Positions 1 to 9,099 of a DNA stretch of 45,749 nucleotides are shown piece after piece. Each line of letters begins with the position of its first letter. Positions within the stretch are counted from its first letter, which is position 1. The notes under the pieces are model-generated. The model did not search any database, was not told the DNA's origin, and worked only from the letters and a program-made list of their open reading frames with translations. The DNA lies in the NCBI GenBank assembly GCA_023435025.1, contig JAEYSE010000062.1, forward strand, positions 1 to 45,749. The letters are read 5' to 3'. The translations under genes and the position numbers were made by a program. The DNA is from Bacillota bacterium. GTDB taxonomy: Bacteria > Bacillota > Clostridia > Christensenellales > CAG-138.

Positions 1-908
1 CAAACTCTGTTCTTGCGGCACTGCCCGAAGCGGATATCGTGCTCATAGGCATAGGCGGCATTGAAGGACTGCCCGCGTTACTTTCTGCGCTTCGCGCAGG
101 GAAAACGGTGGCGCTCGCCAATAAAGAAAGCATCATTTGCGGACATACGCTGGTCAACGCGGCCATAAAAGAATATGGCGGGCGTGTACTGCCTGTAGAC
201 AGCGAGCATTCCGCCATATTCCAATGCCTGCAAAACGGAAAGAAATCGGAAGTTGAAACGCTTATACTTACGGCATCCGGCGGGCCTTTCCGTGAGTTTA
301 CGGAAGCGCAGCTCGAGGGCGTTACGCCGGAGCAGGCGCTAAGGCACCCGGTTTGGCGTATGGGCCGCAAGATATCGGTGGATTCAGCCACGCTGTTTAA
401 TAAAGGGCTGGAAGTCATCGAGGCCAGTTTTCTGTTTGATTTTCCAAATACTCATATTTCTGTACTGATTCATCCACAATCTATCGTACATTCTATGGTA
501 GAATACAAAGATGGGGCGTCCATCGCGCAGCTTTCCGCACCGGATATGCGCCTTGCTGTGCAATATGCGCTCAGCTACCCCAAGCGACTGGATCGCCGAA
601 TAACCAGGCTTAACCTTGCCAGCTTAGGCGCGCTGACGTTTGAAGATGGCAACAATCAATCAGCCATCCGTTTAGCGCACGCTGCATTGACGGGCGCACA
701 GACGCTGCCCATCGTATACAACGCGGCGAACGAGGAAGCGGTGGAACTGTTTGTTTCCCATAAAATCGGGTTTTTGGATATCCGCCGGGCGGTGGAGGAA
801 GCGCTTGCCCATGCCCCGGCGGGGAATGTCGCAACGCTTGCGGATGTACTGGAGATAGATGCGTACGCACGCCGATATGTGCGCATGCTCTTTAACGGGA
901 CTTCCTGA
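1..908 (+). CDS. dxr: 1-deoxy-D-xylulose 5-phosphate reductoisomerase, 5' end missing
   Basis: The enzyme converts 1-deoxy-D-xylulose 5-phosphate to 2-C-methyl-D-erythritol 4-phosphate with NADPH, the committed step of the MEP isoprenoid pathway, in the cytoplasm. The frame is open from base 3, so about 301 C-terminal residues are present and roughly the first 90-100 (the NADPH-binding start) lie outside the window. Visible family motifs are ANKESII, PVDSEHSAIFQ, ASGGPFRE, the substrate and metal region MGRKISVDSATLFNKGLEVI, VHSMVEY and NAANEEAV. A GTG at 39 is internal and not the real start. rseP follows after 18 bases and ispG, another MEP enzyme, after that, the usual Firmicute order. The identification is firm; only the 5' boundary is unknown. 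Confidence 0.97.
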   Translation, partial: NSVLAALPEADIVLIGIGGIEGLPALLSALRAGKTVALANKESIICGHTLVNAAIKEYGGRVLPVDSEHSAIFQCLQNGKKSEVETLILTASGGPFREFTEAQLEGVTPEQALRHPVWRMGRKISVDSATLFNKGLEVIEASFLFDFPNTHISVLIHPQSIVHSMVEYKDGASIAQLSAPDMRLAVQYALSYPKRLDRRITRLNLASLGALTFEDGNNQSAIRLAHAALTGAQTLPIVYNAANEEAVELFVSHKIGFLDIRRAVEEALAHAPAGNVATLADVLEIDAYARRYVRMLFNGTS

Positions 909-926
909 AGAAAGGATGACGTTATT

Positions 927-1964
927 TTGGAAATCGTATCGCAAATACTGTCGATTTTGGCGGCGCTACTGCTGCTGAGCATATTTGTTATGGTGCACGA
1001 GTACGGGCACTACAAGGTCGGGAAGCTTCTCGGTTTTGGCATTGTGGAGTTTGCCATCGGTATGGGGCCGAAAATTTGGAGCAGAAAGAAAAACGGTACC
1101 CTCTATGCCATCCGAGCGTTTCCAATTGGCGGCATGTGCCGTTTTTATGGAGAAGATGAAGAGATCAGGGATGGCAAGAGCTTCAATGCGCAAAAAACAT
1201 GGAAGCGTTTTTTGGTGATCTTGGCAGGCCCGGTCATGAACTTTCTGTTTGCCATCATCTTTGCAGTCGTCGCGCTTATGGCGTATGGGAATTATGCGGC
1301 AGCCGTTGGAGAAATTCCGAGTACTTCCTCTCCCGCATATTTGGCGGGGATGAAGTCGGGGGACGTCCTGTATGCTGTCAACGGCGTACGCATTGAAAAT
1401 CCGGATGATGCAGTCAATAAAATTATCTCGGTCAAAGAAAATGAGGCGGTGATAACCGTCTTGCGCAACGGCGAGCAGATGGATTTGCATGTGCAGAACA
1501 TTTATAACGAAGAGGCCGGACGCAATATGATTGGCATTAATATCGCGTACGCGCGCGTCCCTGCTACATTCTTTGAGGCCGTCAAAGGGTCGTTCGTTTA
1601 CGTGGGCTTGGTGATCAAGCAGATGTTTGCTTTCCTAGGCAGCATTTTCACAACAGGCGTAAAATTGGATGATGTTGCAGGGCCCGTTGGCACCATCAGC
1701 GTCATCGGTTCTGCGATCCGAGTAGGGATGGAAATGGTGCTGGACCTTGCCGTCATCCTCAGCGTCAACCTTGCGGTATTTAACCTTCTGCCGCTGCCCG
1801 CCCTGGATGGGGGAAGGCTCACATTCCTTACGCTGGAAGGCATCCGCAGAAAACCTGTGCCTGAAAGGGTGGAAGGCATGATTCATTTTGTCGGCCTCAT
1901 TCTGTTGTTTGGGCTCATCATATTGTTATCTTTTAACGATATCATGAGAATAATAAGGGGCTAG
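927..1964 (+). CDS. rseP: RIP metalloprotease RseP (site-2 protease)
   Basis: This is a membrane-embedded zinc protease that cuts transmembrane substrates such as anti-sigma factors inside the bilayer. The 345-residue protein has an N-terminal membrane segment containing HEYGH (residues 24-28, zinc ligands and catalytic Glu), a PDZ domain at about 110-190, and a late membrane segment with LPALDGGRL, whose Asp (about residue 293) is the third zinc ligand. Two further hydrophobic segments lie near 95-115 and 320-340. The start is TTG at 927, preceded by AAAGGA at 911-916. It sits 18 bases after dxr and 4 bases before ispG, so the three genes are likely one transcript. The specific substrate is not shown by the context. 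Confidence 0.96.
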   Translation: MEIVSQILSILAALLLLSIFVMVHEYGHYKVGKLLGFGIVEFAIGMGPKIWSRKKNGTLYAIRAFPIGGMCRFYGEDEEIRDGKSFNAQKTWKRFLVILAGPVMNFLFAIIFAVVALMAYGNYAAAVGEIPSTSSPAYLAGMKSGDVLYAVNGVRIENPDDAVNKIISVKENEAVITVLRNGEQMDLHVQNIYNEEAGRNMIGINIAYARVPATFFEAVKGSFVYVGLVIKQMFAFLGSIFTTGVKLDDVAGPVGTISVIGSAIRVGMEMVLDLAVILSVNLAVFNLLPLPALDGGRLTFLTLEGIRRKPVPERVEGMIHFVGLILLFGLIILLSFNDIMRIIRG

Positions 1965-1968
1965 CGCC

Positions 1969-3018
1969 ATGGCAGAAACACGCCTTATCATGGTGGGTTC
2001 CGTTCCCGTGGGCGCGGGTTCGCCCGTTACCATACAATCCATGACAAATACCGATACGCGGGACGCGGAAGCGACTACGGAGCAGATTCTAGCTCTGGAA
2101 CAGGCGGGCTGCGAGATCGTCCGCGCTTCCGTATACGATATGGCCTGTGCGCAGGCGTTTAAGCGCATCAAAGAGCAAATCCATATTCCTCTGGTGGCGG
2201 ACGTCCATTTTGACCATAGGCTAGCCATTGCGGCCGCGGAAAACGGTGCGGACAAATTGCGCATCAATCCCGGCAACATTGGCGGCGAAGCTAAGGTACG
2301 TGAGCTTGTCGCCTGCGCAAAGGCGCATAAAGTGCCCATCCGAATCGGCGTGAACGCGGGCTCTTTGGAGAAGGACCTGCTTACGCGTTACGGTGGCCCA
2401 AAGCCGGAAGCTATGGTGGAAAGCGCTATGCGCCATATCGCTATGCTTGAGCGGGAAGGGTTCTATGATACCGTCGTTTCCCTCAAAGCATCGAATGTGC
2501 CGGATACGGTGAAAGCCTACCGTCTGATGCATGAGAAAGTGGACTATTCGCTGCATATCGGCGTGACGGAGGCGGGGTTGGGCGAATACGCGCTTGTAAA
2601 ATCCGCCATGGGCCTTGGCGCACTGCTTTTAGATGGCATAGGCGATACGCTGCGCGTTTCCCTTACGGGGGATCCCGTACAGGAAGTGACGGCCGCGAAG
2701 CAGATACTAAGTGCAGCGGGCCTTAGAAGGGAAAAGCTTGAAATCATCAGCTGCCCCACCTGCGGGCGGTGCGGTGTGAAATTGGAGAGTATCGTGCAAA
2801 CGCTGCGCGAGCGGCTTGCGGAAGTGAAAGTTCCGCTTACGGTCGCCGTGATGGGTTGCGCGGTAAATGGCCCGGGGGAGGCGAAAGAGGCAGATATCGG
2901 CATCGCCTTTGGCGCGGGCAACGGCGTACTGTTTCAAAAAGGGGAAAAAATCGCGTCCGGCACGGCGGAAGAAATGCTTGACCGGCTGGTGCGGGAAGCG
3001 AAAAATGTGACCGAATAG
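1969..3018 (+). CDS. ispG: 4-hydroxy-3-methylbut-2-enyl diphosphate synthase
   Basis: IspG (GcpE) reduces methylerythritol cyclodiphosphate to HMBPP, the penultimate MEP pathway step, using a [4Fe-4S] cluster. The 349-residue protein has the N-terminal TIM-barrel part (VPVGAGSPVTIQSMTNTDT, VADVHFDHRLA, RINPGNIGG) and a C-terminal ferredoxin-like part with cluster cysteines in CPTCGRC and GCAVNGPGEA. The length is typical of the two-domain bacterial form. The start is ATG at 1969, 4 bases after the rseP stop, with AAGGGG at 1954-1959 inside the end of rseP as a probable ribosome site, which suggests translational coupling. Together with dxr it shows the organism uses the MEP route. Confidence 0.97.
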   Translation: MAETRLIMVGSVPVGAGSPVTIQSMTNTDTRDAEATTEQILALEQAGCEIVRASVYDMACAQAFKRIKEQIHIPLVADVHFDHRLAIAAAENGADKLRINPGNIGGEAKVRELVACAKAHKVPIRIGVNAGSLEKDLLTRYGGPKPEAMVESAMRHIAMLEREGFYDTVVSLKASNVPDTVKAYRLMHEKVDYSLHIGVTEAGLGEYALVKSAMGLGALLLDGIGDTLRVSLTGDPVQEVTAAKQILSAAGLRREKLEIISCPTCGRCGVKLESIVQTLRERLAEVKVPLTVAVMGCAVNGPGEAKEADIGIAFGAGNGVLFQKGEKIASGTAEEMLDRLVREAKNVTE

Positions 3019-3043
3019 CGTTCCTTTTGGTTGGAGGGTAATC

Positions 3044-6000
3044 TTGAATACGGAATTTACTCAATTGCTGCTGCAGGCCGGGGAATGGGCCGCAGGGTTA
3101 ACGCTTCAGCAAGCGAATTGGAATCCCGCTACACAATCGCTGCAAATACAATTCCATACCCAGGCTATACTGACAAACGAACAGCGGGAGGCGTTGCAGT
3201 CCATTCTTTCTGCGCACTTTGCCCCGTGTAATGTGGAGCTTTCCATCAACAGCCCCGCTGTATTAAGTGCGCCCATTGCTGCAGGCGAAAACGGCGGCAG
3301 CAAGGAAAAGGGCAGGGAAAAGCCTGCTGTGGAAGAGGACAAACTTTTATTTGGCAAGCGCATTGCTCGTGCGGAGATTACAAAAATGGTGGACCTTCGG
3401 GATGATTCCGGCCGCGTGACGGTAGAAGGACGCCTTATCTCTATGGAAAGCAAAAAGCTCAAAAACGGCGCGGACAAGATTTTGCTGCTCTTTCATGTAA
3501 CCGATTATACCAATACCATGCTCTGTAAGGTATTCGCGTTTGATAAAGCCGCTGCCTCACTCGTAAAATCCATGGAGGAAGTGCAGAAGGCAAACGGCTA
3601 TCTGCGCATCCGCGGACAATGCGAGTACGATAATTTTTCGCGCGAACTTGTCATATTGGCGCAGGATATTATGACGGTGCAGGGAGACGTTCGCAGGGAT
3701 ACCGCCGAACACAAGCGCGTGGAGCTGCACCTGCACACCCAGATGTCCGCCATGGATGCACTGACCGGCGTAAAGAACGCCATACAGACTGCTGCCTCCT
3801 GGGGGCACAGCGCCATCGCCATTACGGATCACGGCGTGGTACAGGCGTTTCCGGAAGCGTACAAGGCGGGCGCAAAGAACAAAATCAAAATACTATACGG
3901 CGTAGAAGGATATTTAAAGGCAGATACCGCCGTGCTGCCGCTTGCTGACCAAACCTATGTGGTGTTCGATATTGAGACCACAGGCCTGAAGGCCGAACAG
4001 GGGCATATTCTTGAGATTGGCGCGGTCAAGATCAAGGACGGGGCGGTAATCGACCGCTTCAGCACGTTTGTCAATGCGGGCGTCGCCATTCCCCAGAATA
4101 TCGTAGCCCTCACCGGCATTACGGAGGATATGGTGCAGGGCGCTCCGCTTACAAGGGAGGCGCTTACGCAGTTTTCCGCGTTTTCAAAGGGCTGCGTGCT
4201 TGTGGCCCACAACGCTTCGTTTGACGTTGGGTTTATCCGCACGCACGGCGAACGGTTTTCCATTTCATTTGACCAGCCATATGCGGATACGCTGATGCTT
4301 TCGCGCTACCTCCTCTGGGGCATGAAAAACCACAAGCTCAATACCATATGCGAATACCTTGGCGTATCTCTGGAACACCATCATCGGGCGGTAGACGATG
4401 CTGAGGCAACTGCCGCAGTGTTTTTAAAGCTTATGGAGCGCATGCAGTGCATGGGCTTAACGGAAATCCCGGTCTATACCAACGAAGATGGGGAAGAAGG
4501 CCGGGGCAAGCGGGCGAAGCTCAACCACATCATCATATTGGCCAGTACGCAGGCGGGCATGAAAAACCTCTACCGTCTGGTGAGTCACGCGCATATTGAT
4601 TTCTTCCACAGCAAGCCGCAGATACCTAAGAGCCTATTGCGCATGTACCGCGAAGGGCTTCTTCTAGGCTCCGCTTGCGAACAGGGGGAACTCTACCAGG
4701 CCATCATCCACAAGAAACCGGAAGAGGAAATACTTGAGATCGCGCAGTGGTACGATTATTTTGAAATACAGCCGCTCGGCAATAACGCGTTCATGCTGCG
4801 CGAAGGAATCGTGCCGGATGAAGAAGCGCTCAGAAACATCAACCGCCGTATCGTAGATATGGGGAAGGCGCTTCATAAACCAGTGGTCGCCACCGGGGAC
4901 GTGCATTTTCTGAACCCGGAGGACGCCGTATACCGAGCGATATTGCTCAACGAAATGGAGTATAAGGACGCGCATCTCCAGCCTCCGCTTTATTTTAAAA
5001 CCACCGATGAAATGCTGGAGGATTTCTCCTATTTAGGCGAAGAAGAGGCTATGGAGGTCGTTGTGCGCGCCCCCAATCGCATAGCTGAAAGCTGTGATAC
5101 TCTAAAACCCTACCCGGACGGCACATATGCGCCAAAGATTGAGGATGCGGAAAACATACTGCGCAATATGGCAATGAGCCGCGCCTACGCGCTCTATGGT
5201 GATCCGTTGCCCGAAATCGTGCAGAAGCGCCTGGACAAGGAGCTCAACTCCATTATCGGCAATGGTTTTGCGTCGCTATATTTAATGGCCCAGCGCCTTG
5301 TGAAAAAATCCATGGACGACGGCTACCTGGTGGGTTCCCGAGGTTCGGTCGGCTCCTCGTTTGTTGCCACAATGGCCGGCATTACGGAGGTTAATCCGCT
5401 GCCGCCGCATTATCTTTGCCCCAACTGCCGTCACAGCGAATTCGACGTAGACCGCAGCAAATACGCATGCGGTGTTGATATGCCGGACGCAGATTGCTCC
5501 GCTTGTGGCAATAAGTACGAAAAAGCGGGCTATGAGATCCCCTTTGAAGTATTCTTAGGGTTCCATGGTGATAAGACGCCGGATATTGATTTAAATTTCT
5601 CCGGCGAATACCAGTCGGTGGCGCACAAGTATACGGAAGAAATGTTTGGCGACGGGCACGCCTTCCGTGCGGGCACCATCAGTGGCGTGCAAACAAAAAC
5701 CGCTTATGGGTATGTTCTTAAGTACTTAGAAAAAATGAATATGACTGTCACGCGCCATGAGATCGATCGCCTCTGTGAAGGCTGTTCTGGCGTGAAGCGA
5801 ACCACCGGCCAGCATCCGGGGGGTATCGTTATCGTACCCAAAGAGAACGATATTCTGGAGTTTACGCCGGTTCAGTACCCGGCGGACCAAAAACAAAAGA
5901 ATACCATCACCACGCATTTTGACTTCCATGCGCTTGATGACCGCCTGGTCAAGCTCGATATCCTGGGGCACGACGACCCGACGGCGCTGAAAATGCTTAA

Positions 6001-7003
6001 CGACCTGACGGGCATCAACCCGCGCTCCATCCCGCTTGACGATGAAGACACCATGAGCATCTATTCTTCGTCTGAGCGCCTGGGTATTGATTTAACCCCG
6101 CTCAGCGGCTGCGAGGTCGGCTCTTTGGGCATTCCGGAATTCGGCACAAGCTTTGTCAGGCAGATGCTGATGGATACCAGGCCTACGACAATGGAGGAGC
6201 TTGTGCGTATCGCGGGGCTTTCACATGGTACTGACGTGTGGCTCAACAACGCGCAGACTCTGGTATTAAACGGTACGGCCACGCTATCCCAGGTAATCTG
6301 TACGCGCGACGATATCATGAATTACCTGATGGCCTGCGGCTGCGAGCCTTCCATATCGTTCAAAACCATGGAAAGCGTACGCAAAGGGAAGGGCCTCACC
6401 GATGATATGAAGGCTGCCATGCTCACGCAGAATGTTCCGGCATGGTTTATCGACTCCTGCGAAAAAATCAAGTATATGTTCCCGCGCGCACATGCCGTGG
6501 CTTATGTAATGATGTCCTATCGCATCGCTTACTATAAAGTGCATGAGCCCAAGGCGTTTTACGCGGTGTATTATACCGTGCGCGCCGACGCGTTCGATGT
6601 GAAATACGCAGTGGGCGGAGCAGCGCGTGTGCTGCAGAACATTCGTGATATTGAAGCCAAGGGCAAGGAGGCAAGCAACCAGGAAACCGACCTCCTGACC
6701 ATACTGGAAGTGGTGTATGAAATGAACCTCCGGGGCATCGCGCTGTTGCCCGTGGATATTTATAAATCCGACGCTGTGAATTTCCTGATTGAAGAGGAAG
6801 GCATTCGTGCGCCTTTTAACGCCGTCGGCGGGGTGGGGCGCAACGCGGCGGTCGCGATGGCACAGAACAAAGGGAACGAAAAGTTTCTTTCCATAGAAGA
6901 TTTTCAATCCCGCACGGGCGCGAACAGCGCCGTTATCAACGCCCTGACCGAAGCAGGTTGCTTCGACGCATTGCCAAAATCCAACCAGCTGAGTCTGTTT
7001 TAA
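3044..7003 (+). CDS. polC: DNA polymerase III alpha subunit, Gram-positive PolC type
   Basis: PolC is the main replicative DNA polymerase of Firmicutes, with proofreading built in. In this 1319-residue protein an OB-fold region lies at about 110-210. The PHP domain starts at about 225 (HLHTQ, AITDHGV) and is interrupted by a DEDD 3'-5' exonuclease (FDIETTGL near 307, AHNASFDVGFI, HHRAVDDAEA near 447). The polymerase core follows, with GSRGSVGSS near 762, a four-cysteine zinc site (CPNC ... CSAC) and the catalytic PDIDLNFSGEY near 846. The translation starts at TTG 3044 behind GGAGGG at 3033-3038. It is about 100 residues shorter than Bacillus PolC (about 1437), mainly because the N-terminal region is reduced. 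It is followed by a terminator rather than by rimP. Confidence 0.97.
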   Translation: MNTEFTQLLLQAGEWAAGLTLQQANWNPATQSLQIQFHTQAILTNEQREALQSILSAHFAPCNVELSINSPAVLSAPIAAGENGGSKEKGREKPAVEEDKLLFGKRIARAEITKMVDLRDDSGRVTVEGRLISMESKKLKNGADKILLLFHVTDYTNTMLCKVFAFDKAAASLVKSMEEVQKANGYLRIRGQCEYDNFSRELVILAQDIMTVQGDVRRDTAEHKRVELHLHTQMSAMDALTGVKNAIQTAASWGHSAIAITDHGVVQAFPEAYKAGAKNKIKILYGVEGYLKADTAVLPLADQTYVVFDIETTGLKAEQGHILEIGAVKIKDGAVIDRFSTFVNAGVAIPQNIVALTGITEDMVQGAPLTREALTQFSAFSKGCVLVAHNASFDVGFIRTHGERFSISFDQPYADTLMLSRYLLWGMKNHKLNTICEYLGVSLEHHHRAVDDAEATAAVFLKLMERMQCMGLTEIPVYTNEDGEEGRGKRAKLNHIIILASTQAGMKNLYRLVSHAHIDFFHSKPQIPKSLLRMYREGLLLGSACEQGELYQAIIHKKPEEEILEIAQWYDYFEIQPLGNNAFMLREGIVPDEEALRNINRRIVDMGKALHKPVVATGDVHFLNPEDAVYRAILLNEMEYKDAHLQPPLYFKTTDEMLEDFSYLGEEEAMEVVVRAPNRIAESCDTLKPYPDGTYAPKIEDAENILRNMAMSRAYALYGDPLPEIVQKRLDKELNSIIGNGFASLYLMAQRLVKKSMDDGYLVGSRGSVGSSFVATMAGITEVNPLPPHYLCPNCRHSEFDVDRSKYACGVDMPDADCSACGNKYEKAGYEIPFEVFLGFHGDKTPDIDLNFSGEYQSVAHKYTEEMFGDGHAFRAGTISGVQTKTAYGYVLKYLEKMNMTVTRHEIDRLCEGCSGVKRTTGQHPGGIVIVPKENDILEFTPVQYPADQKQKNTITTHFDFHALDDRLVKLDILGHDDPTALKMLNDLTGINPRSIPLDDEDTMSIYSSSERLGIDLTPLSGCEVGSLGIPEFGTSFVRQMLMDTRPTTMEELVRIAGLSHGTDVWLNNAQTLVLNGTATLSQVICTRDDIMNYLMACGCEPSISFKTMESVRKGKGLTDDMKAAMLTQNVPAWFIDSCEKIKYMFPRAHAVAYVMMSYRIAYYKVHEPKAFYAVYYTVRADAFDVKYAVGGAARVLQNIRDIEAKGKEASNQETDLLTILEVVYEMNLRGIALLPVDIYKSDAVNFLIEEEGIRAPFNAVGGVGRNAAVAMAQNKGNEKFLSIEDFQSRTGANSAVINALTEAGCFDALPKSNQLSLF

Positions 7004-7034
7004 GGCATGGGTATACCTTAAAACAGACATTTTT
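6993..7034 (+). terminator. Intrinsic terminator overlapping the end of polC
   Basis: A perfect 13-bp inverted repeat (GTCTGTTTTAAGG at 6993-7005 with CCTTAAAACAGAC at 7016-7028, 10-base loop) is followed by five T at 7030-7034. The left arm contains the last polC codons and its TAA stop. It should end the dxr-rseP-ispG-polC transcript. Confidence 0.8.
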
Positions 7035-7083
7035 ACCCTGTACTCCCACCAAACAAAATGTAAATTTATGGTAAATTGTTTGC

Positions 7084-7112
7084 TTGACAATTGTACAATA
7101 AGGTTTTACAAT
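7084..7112 (+). promoter_or_regulatory. Sigma-A type promoter of rny
   Basis: TTGACA (7084-7089) and TACAAT (7107-7112) are separated by 17 bases, nearly the full vegetative consensus. Transcription would start near 7119 and give an RNase Y leader of about 108 bases. Confidence 0.8.
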
Positions 7113-7179
7113 CGATATTGAGAAATCATGCAGACTAGTTGCGAATTCATAATCTTTCTTATGAAATTGCCGGTATGCA

Positions 7180-7199
7180 AACCGGGCTCAGGCCCGGTT
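7180..7199 (+). promoter_or_regulatory. GC-rich hairpin in the rny leader
   Basis: An 8-bp stem (AACCGGGC / GCCCGGTT) with a 4-base loop ends 15 bases before the ribosome site at 7215-7220. There is no T run after it, so it is not a normal terminator. It could protect the 5' end, limit translation, or act as a processing site; this is inference. Confidence 0.45.
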
Positions 7200-7227
7200 A
7201 CATTTATATAAATTGGAGGTTGCCTGC

Positions 7228-8775
7228 GTGAATGTTAGTATTTGGATTTTAATCGCCTGCGCAATTGTGGCCTTGGGGATCGGCACATTTGCAGGGTATG
7301 TGTACCGGCGAAATATCGCCGAAGCCAAAACCGGAAAAGCCGAAGAAGCTGTAAATAGAATGTTGGAAGACGCGCAGAAGCGTGCGGAAGAAATCAAAAA
7401 GGAAAAGGTATTAGAGACCAAAGAGGAAGTTTTCAAGTTAAGGACCGAGGGAGAACGGGAGCTTCGCGAAAGGCGAAACGAACTGCAGCGTTCCGAACGC
7501 AGAATTCTTCAAAAAGAGGAGACGCTGGATAAGAAGCAGGAATTATTTGAACAGCGCGAGCAGCATTTAAACAAGCGCGAAAACGACATCTACACAAAAG
7601 AGACGGAGATCGATGAACTGCACAACCGCCAGCTCAAAGAGCTTGAAACCATATCCGGCCTGTCCATGGATGCGGCAAAGGAAATCCTCTTAGGAAATGT
7701 GGAGCGCGAGGCGCGCCATGAAGCGGCGTTGCTGCTCCGAGATATCGAGGCTAAAACCAAGGAGGAAGCGGATAAGCGCGCGCGCAATATCGTATCCCTT
7801 GCCATACAGCGCTGTGCGGCGGATCATGTGGCGGAAACCACAGTGTCCGTTGTACCGCTGCCTAATGATGAAATGAAGGGACGCATCATCGGCCGTGAAG
7901 GGCGCAACATTCGCGCTTTGGAAACGGCGACAGGTGTGGACCTTATCATAGACGATACGCCGGAGGCAGTCATCCTCTCCGGCTTTGACCCTGTCCGCAG
8001 GGAGGTTGCACGTATCGCTTTGGAAAAATTGATACTCGATGGCCGTATCCATCCCGCCCGTATTGAGGAAATGGTGGACAAAGCCAAGCGCGAAGTTGAT
8101 AACCAAATCCGCGAAGCGGGTGAACAGGCGGTGCTGGATGTGGACGTGCACGGGCTGCACCACGAAATTGTCCGTCTGCTGGGCCGCTTGAAGTATCGCA
8201 CAAGCTATGGTCAGAACGTGCTCAAGCATTCCATAGAGGTGGCGCACCTTGCGGGTGTCATGGCTGCGGAACTTGGCGCAAACGTTGCGCTGGCCAAGCG
8301 CGGCGGCTTACTGCACGATATCGGCAAGGCCATAGACCATGAGGTGGAGGGCCCCCATGTGCAGATCGGCGCTGACGTCGCCAAGAAGTTCAGGGAAAAC
8401 AACGCCGTCATACATTGCATCATGGCGCATCACGGGGACGTAGAGGCGCAGACAGTGGAAGCGGTGCTTGTCCAGGCAGCAGACGCCATATCGGCGGCAA
8501 GGCCCGGTGCGCGGCGCGAAACGCTTGAAAGCTACATCAAGCGACTGCAGAAGCTGGAAGAAATCGCGAATTCCTTTGAAGGCGTGGATACCTCGTTTGC
8601 GATACAGGCCGGTCGCGAAGTGCGCATCATCGTAAAGCCCGAGTGCGTGAACGACGCGGATACCATTGTCATGGCCAAGGATATCGCCAAGCGTATCGAG
8701 GCGGAGCTGGAATACCCCGGCCAGATCAAGGTAAACGTCATTCGCGAAACCCGGACGGTCGATTTTGCGAAATAA
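7228..8775 (+). CDS. rny: Ribonuclease Y
   Basis: RNase Y is a membrane-anchored endoribonuclease that starts mRNA decay in many Firmicutes. The 515-residue protein has one N-terminal membrane segment (about 4-23), a long charged coiled coil (about 30-170), a KH RNA-binding domain (MKGRIIGREGRNIRA near 215) and an HD hydrolase domain (HSIEVAHLAG near 333, LLHDIGKA near 363). The start is set at GTG 7228 because GGAGGT at 7215-7220 lies 7 bases upstream; a longer frame from TTG 7213 would place the start on top of that site. It has its own promoter and terminator, so it looks monocistronic. In a genome with this enzyme, pnp (also in this window) would finish fragments it creates. Confidence 0.96.
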   Translation: MNVSIWILIACAIVALGIGTFAGYVYRRNIAEAKTGKAEEAVNRMLEDAQKRAEEIKKEKVLETKEEVFKLRTEGERELRERRNELQRSERRILQKEETLDKKQELFEQREQHLNKRENDIYTKETEIDELHNRQLKELETISGLSMDAAKEILLGNVEREARHEAALLLRDIEAKTKEEADKRARNIVSLAIQRCAADHVAETTVSVVPLPNDEMKGRIIGREGRNIRALETATGVDLIIDDTPEAVILSGFDPVRREVARIALEKLILDGRIHPARIEEMVDKAKREVDNQIREAGEQAVLDVDVHGLHHEIVRLLGRLKYRTSYGQNVLKHSIEVAHLAGVMAAELGANVALAKRGGLLHDIGKAIDHEVEGPHVQIGADVAKKFRENNAVIHCIMAHHGDVEAQTVEAVLVQAADAISAARPGARRETLESYIKRLQKLEEIANSFEGVDTSFAIQAGREVRIIVKPECVNDADTIVMAKDIAKRIEAELEYPGQIKVNVIRETRTVDFAK

Positions 8776-8797
8776 TCTCTGGGAATAATCATAATCG

Positions 8798-8830
8798 TAA
8801 GGATATGCTTCGCCGCATATCCTTATTTTA
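8798..8830 (+). terminator. Intrinsic terminator after rny
   Basis: A perfect 11-bp stem (TAAGGATATGC at 8798-8808, GCATATCCTTA at 8815-8825) with loop TTCGCC is followed by TTTTAT. It closes rny. Confidence 0.8.
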
Positions 8831-8848
8831 TGGAGCCGTGCCCGAAGC

Positions 8849-9051
8849 GCTGCCAGTGGCAGAGTAAGCGAGGGCTAAGCCCAATGAGAAAGGAAGTACC
8901 GCGACCGGTAGGGAGCGGGACGACCAGTTCGAATTGAGGGGCCGACCCCTTAGTGCCGCCGGTGGCGGATACAGCACGGCGTAAGCCCAGTGAGTAAGGG
9001 AGCGTTAGGCAGCGGCTTTGCCGCAACGCAGCGCGACCATTACGAATTGAG
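8849..9051. repeat. Tandem pair of divergent structured intergenic repeats
   Basis: Two imperfect copies lie at about 8849-8938 and 8953-9051. Each starts with a compact hairpin (CTGCC-AGT-GGCAG; CCGCC-GGT-GGCGG), has a shared middle (TAAGCCCA, TGAG, AAGG, AG), a second inverted repeat, and ends with CGACCA followed by GAATTGAG. The 8776-9099 gap holds only the rny terminator and this pair; no credible ORF is present. A third, more distant copy lies at 33155-33240. Strand and function are unknown. It could be a non-autonomous mobile repeat or a structured RNA. Confidence 0.55.
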
Positions 9052-9099
9052 AGTTTTAATTATATGCATCTAGCGAATCCAGGAAAGGCGGGCAGATGG

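Noticed and set aside
6284..7090. A 268-codon minus-strand frame opposite the end of polC
   Set aside because: It is a shadow of polC with no recognisable motif and no sensible ribosome site.
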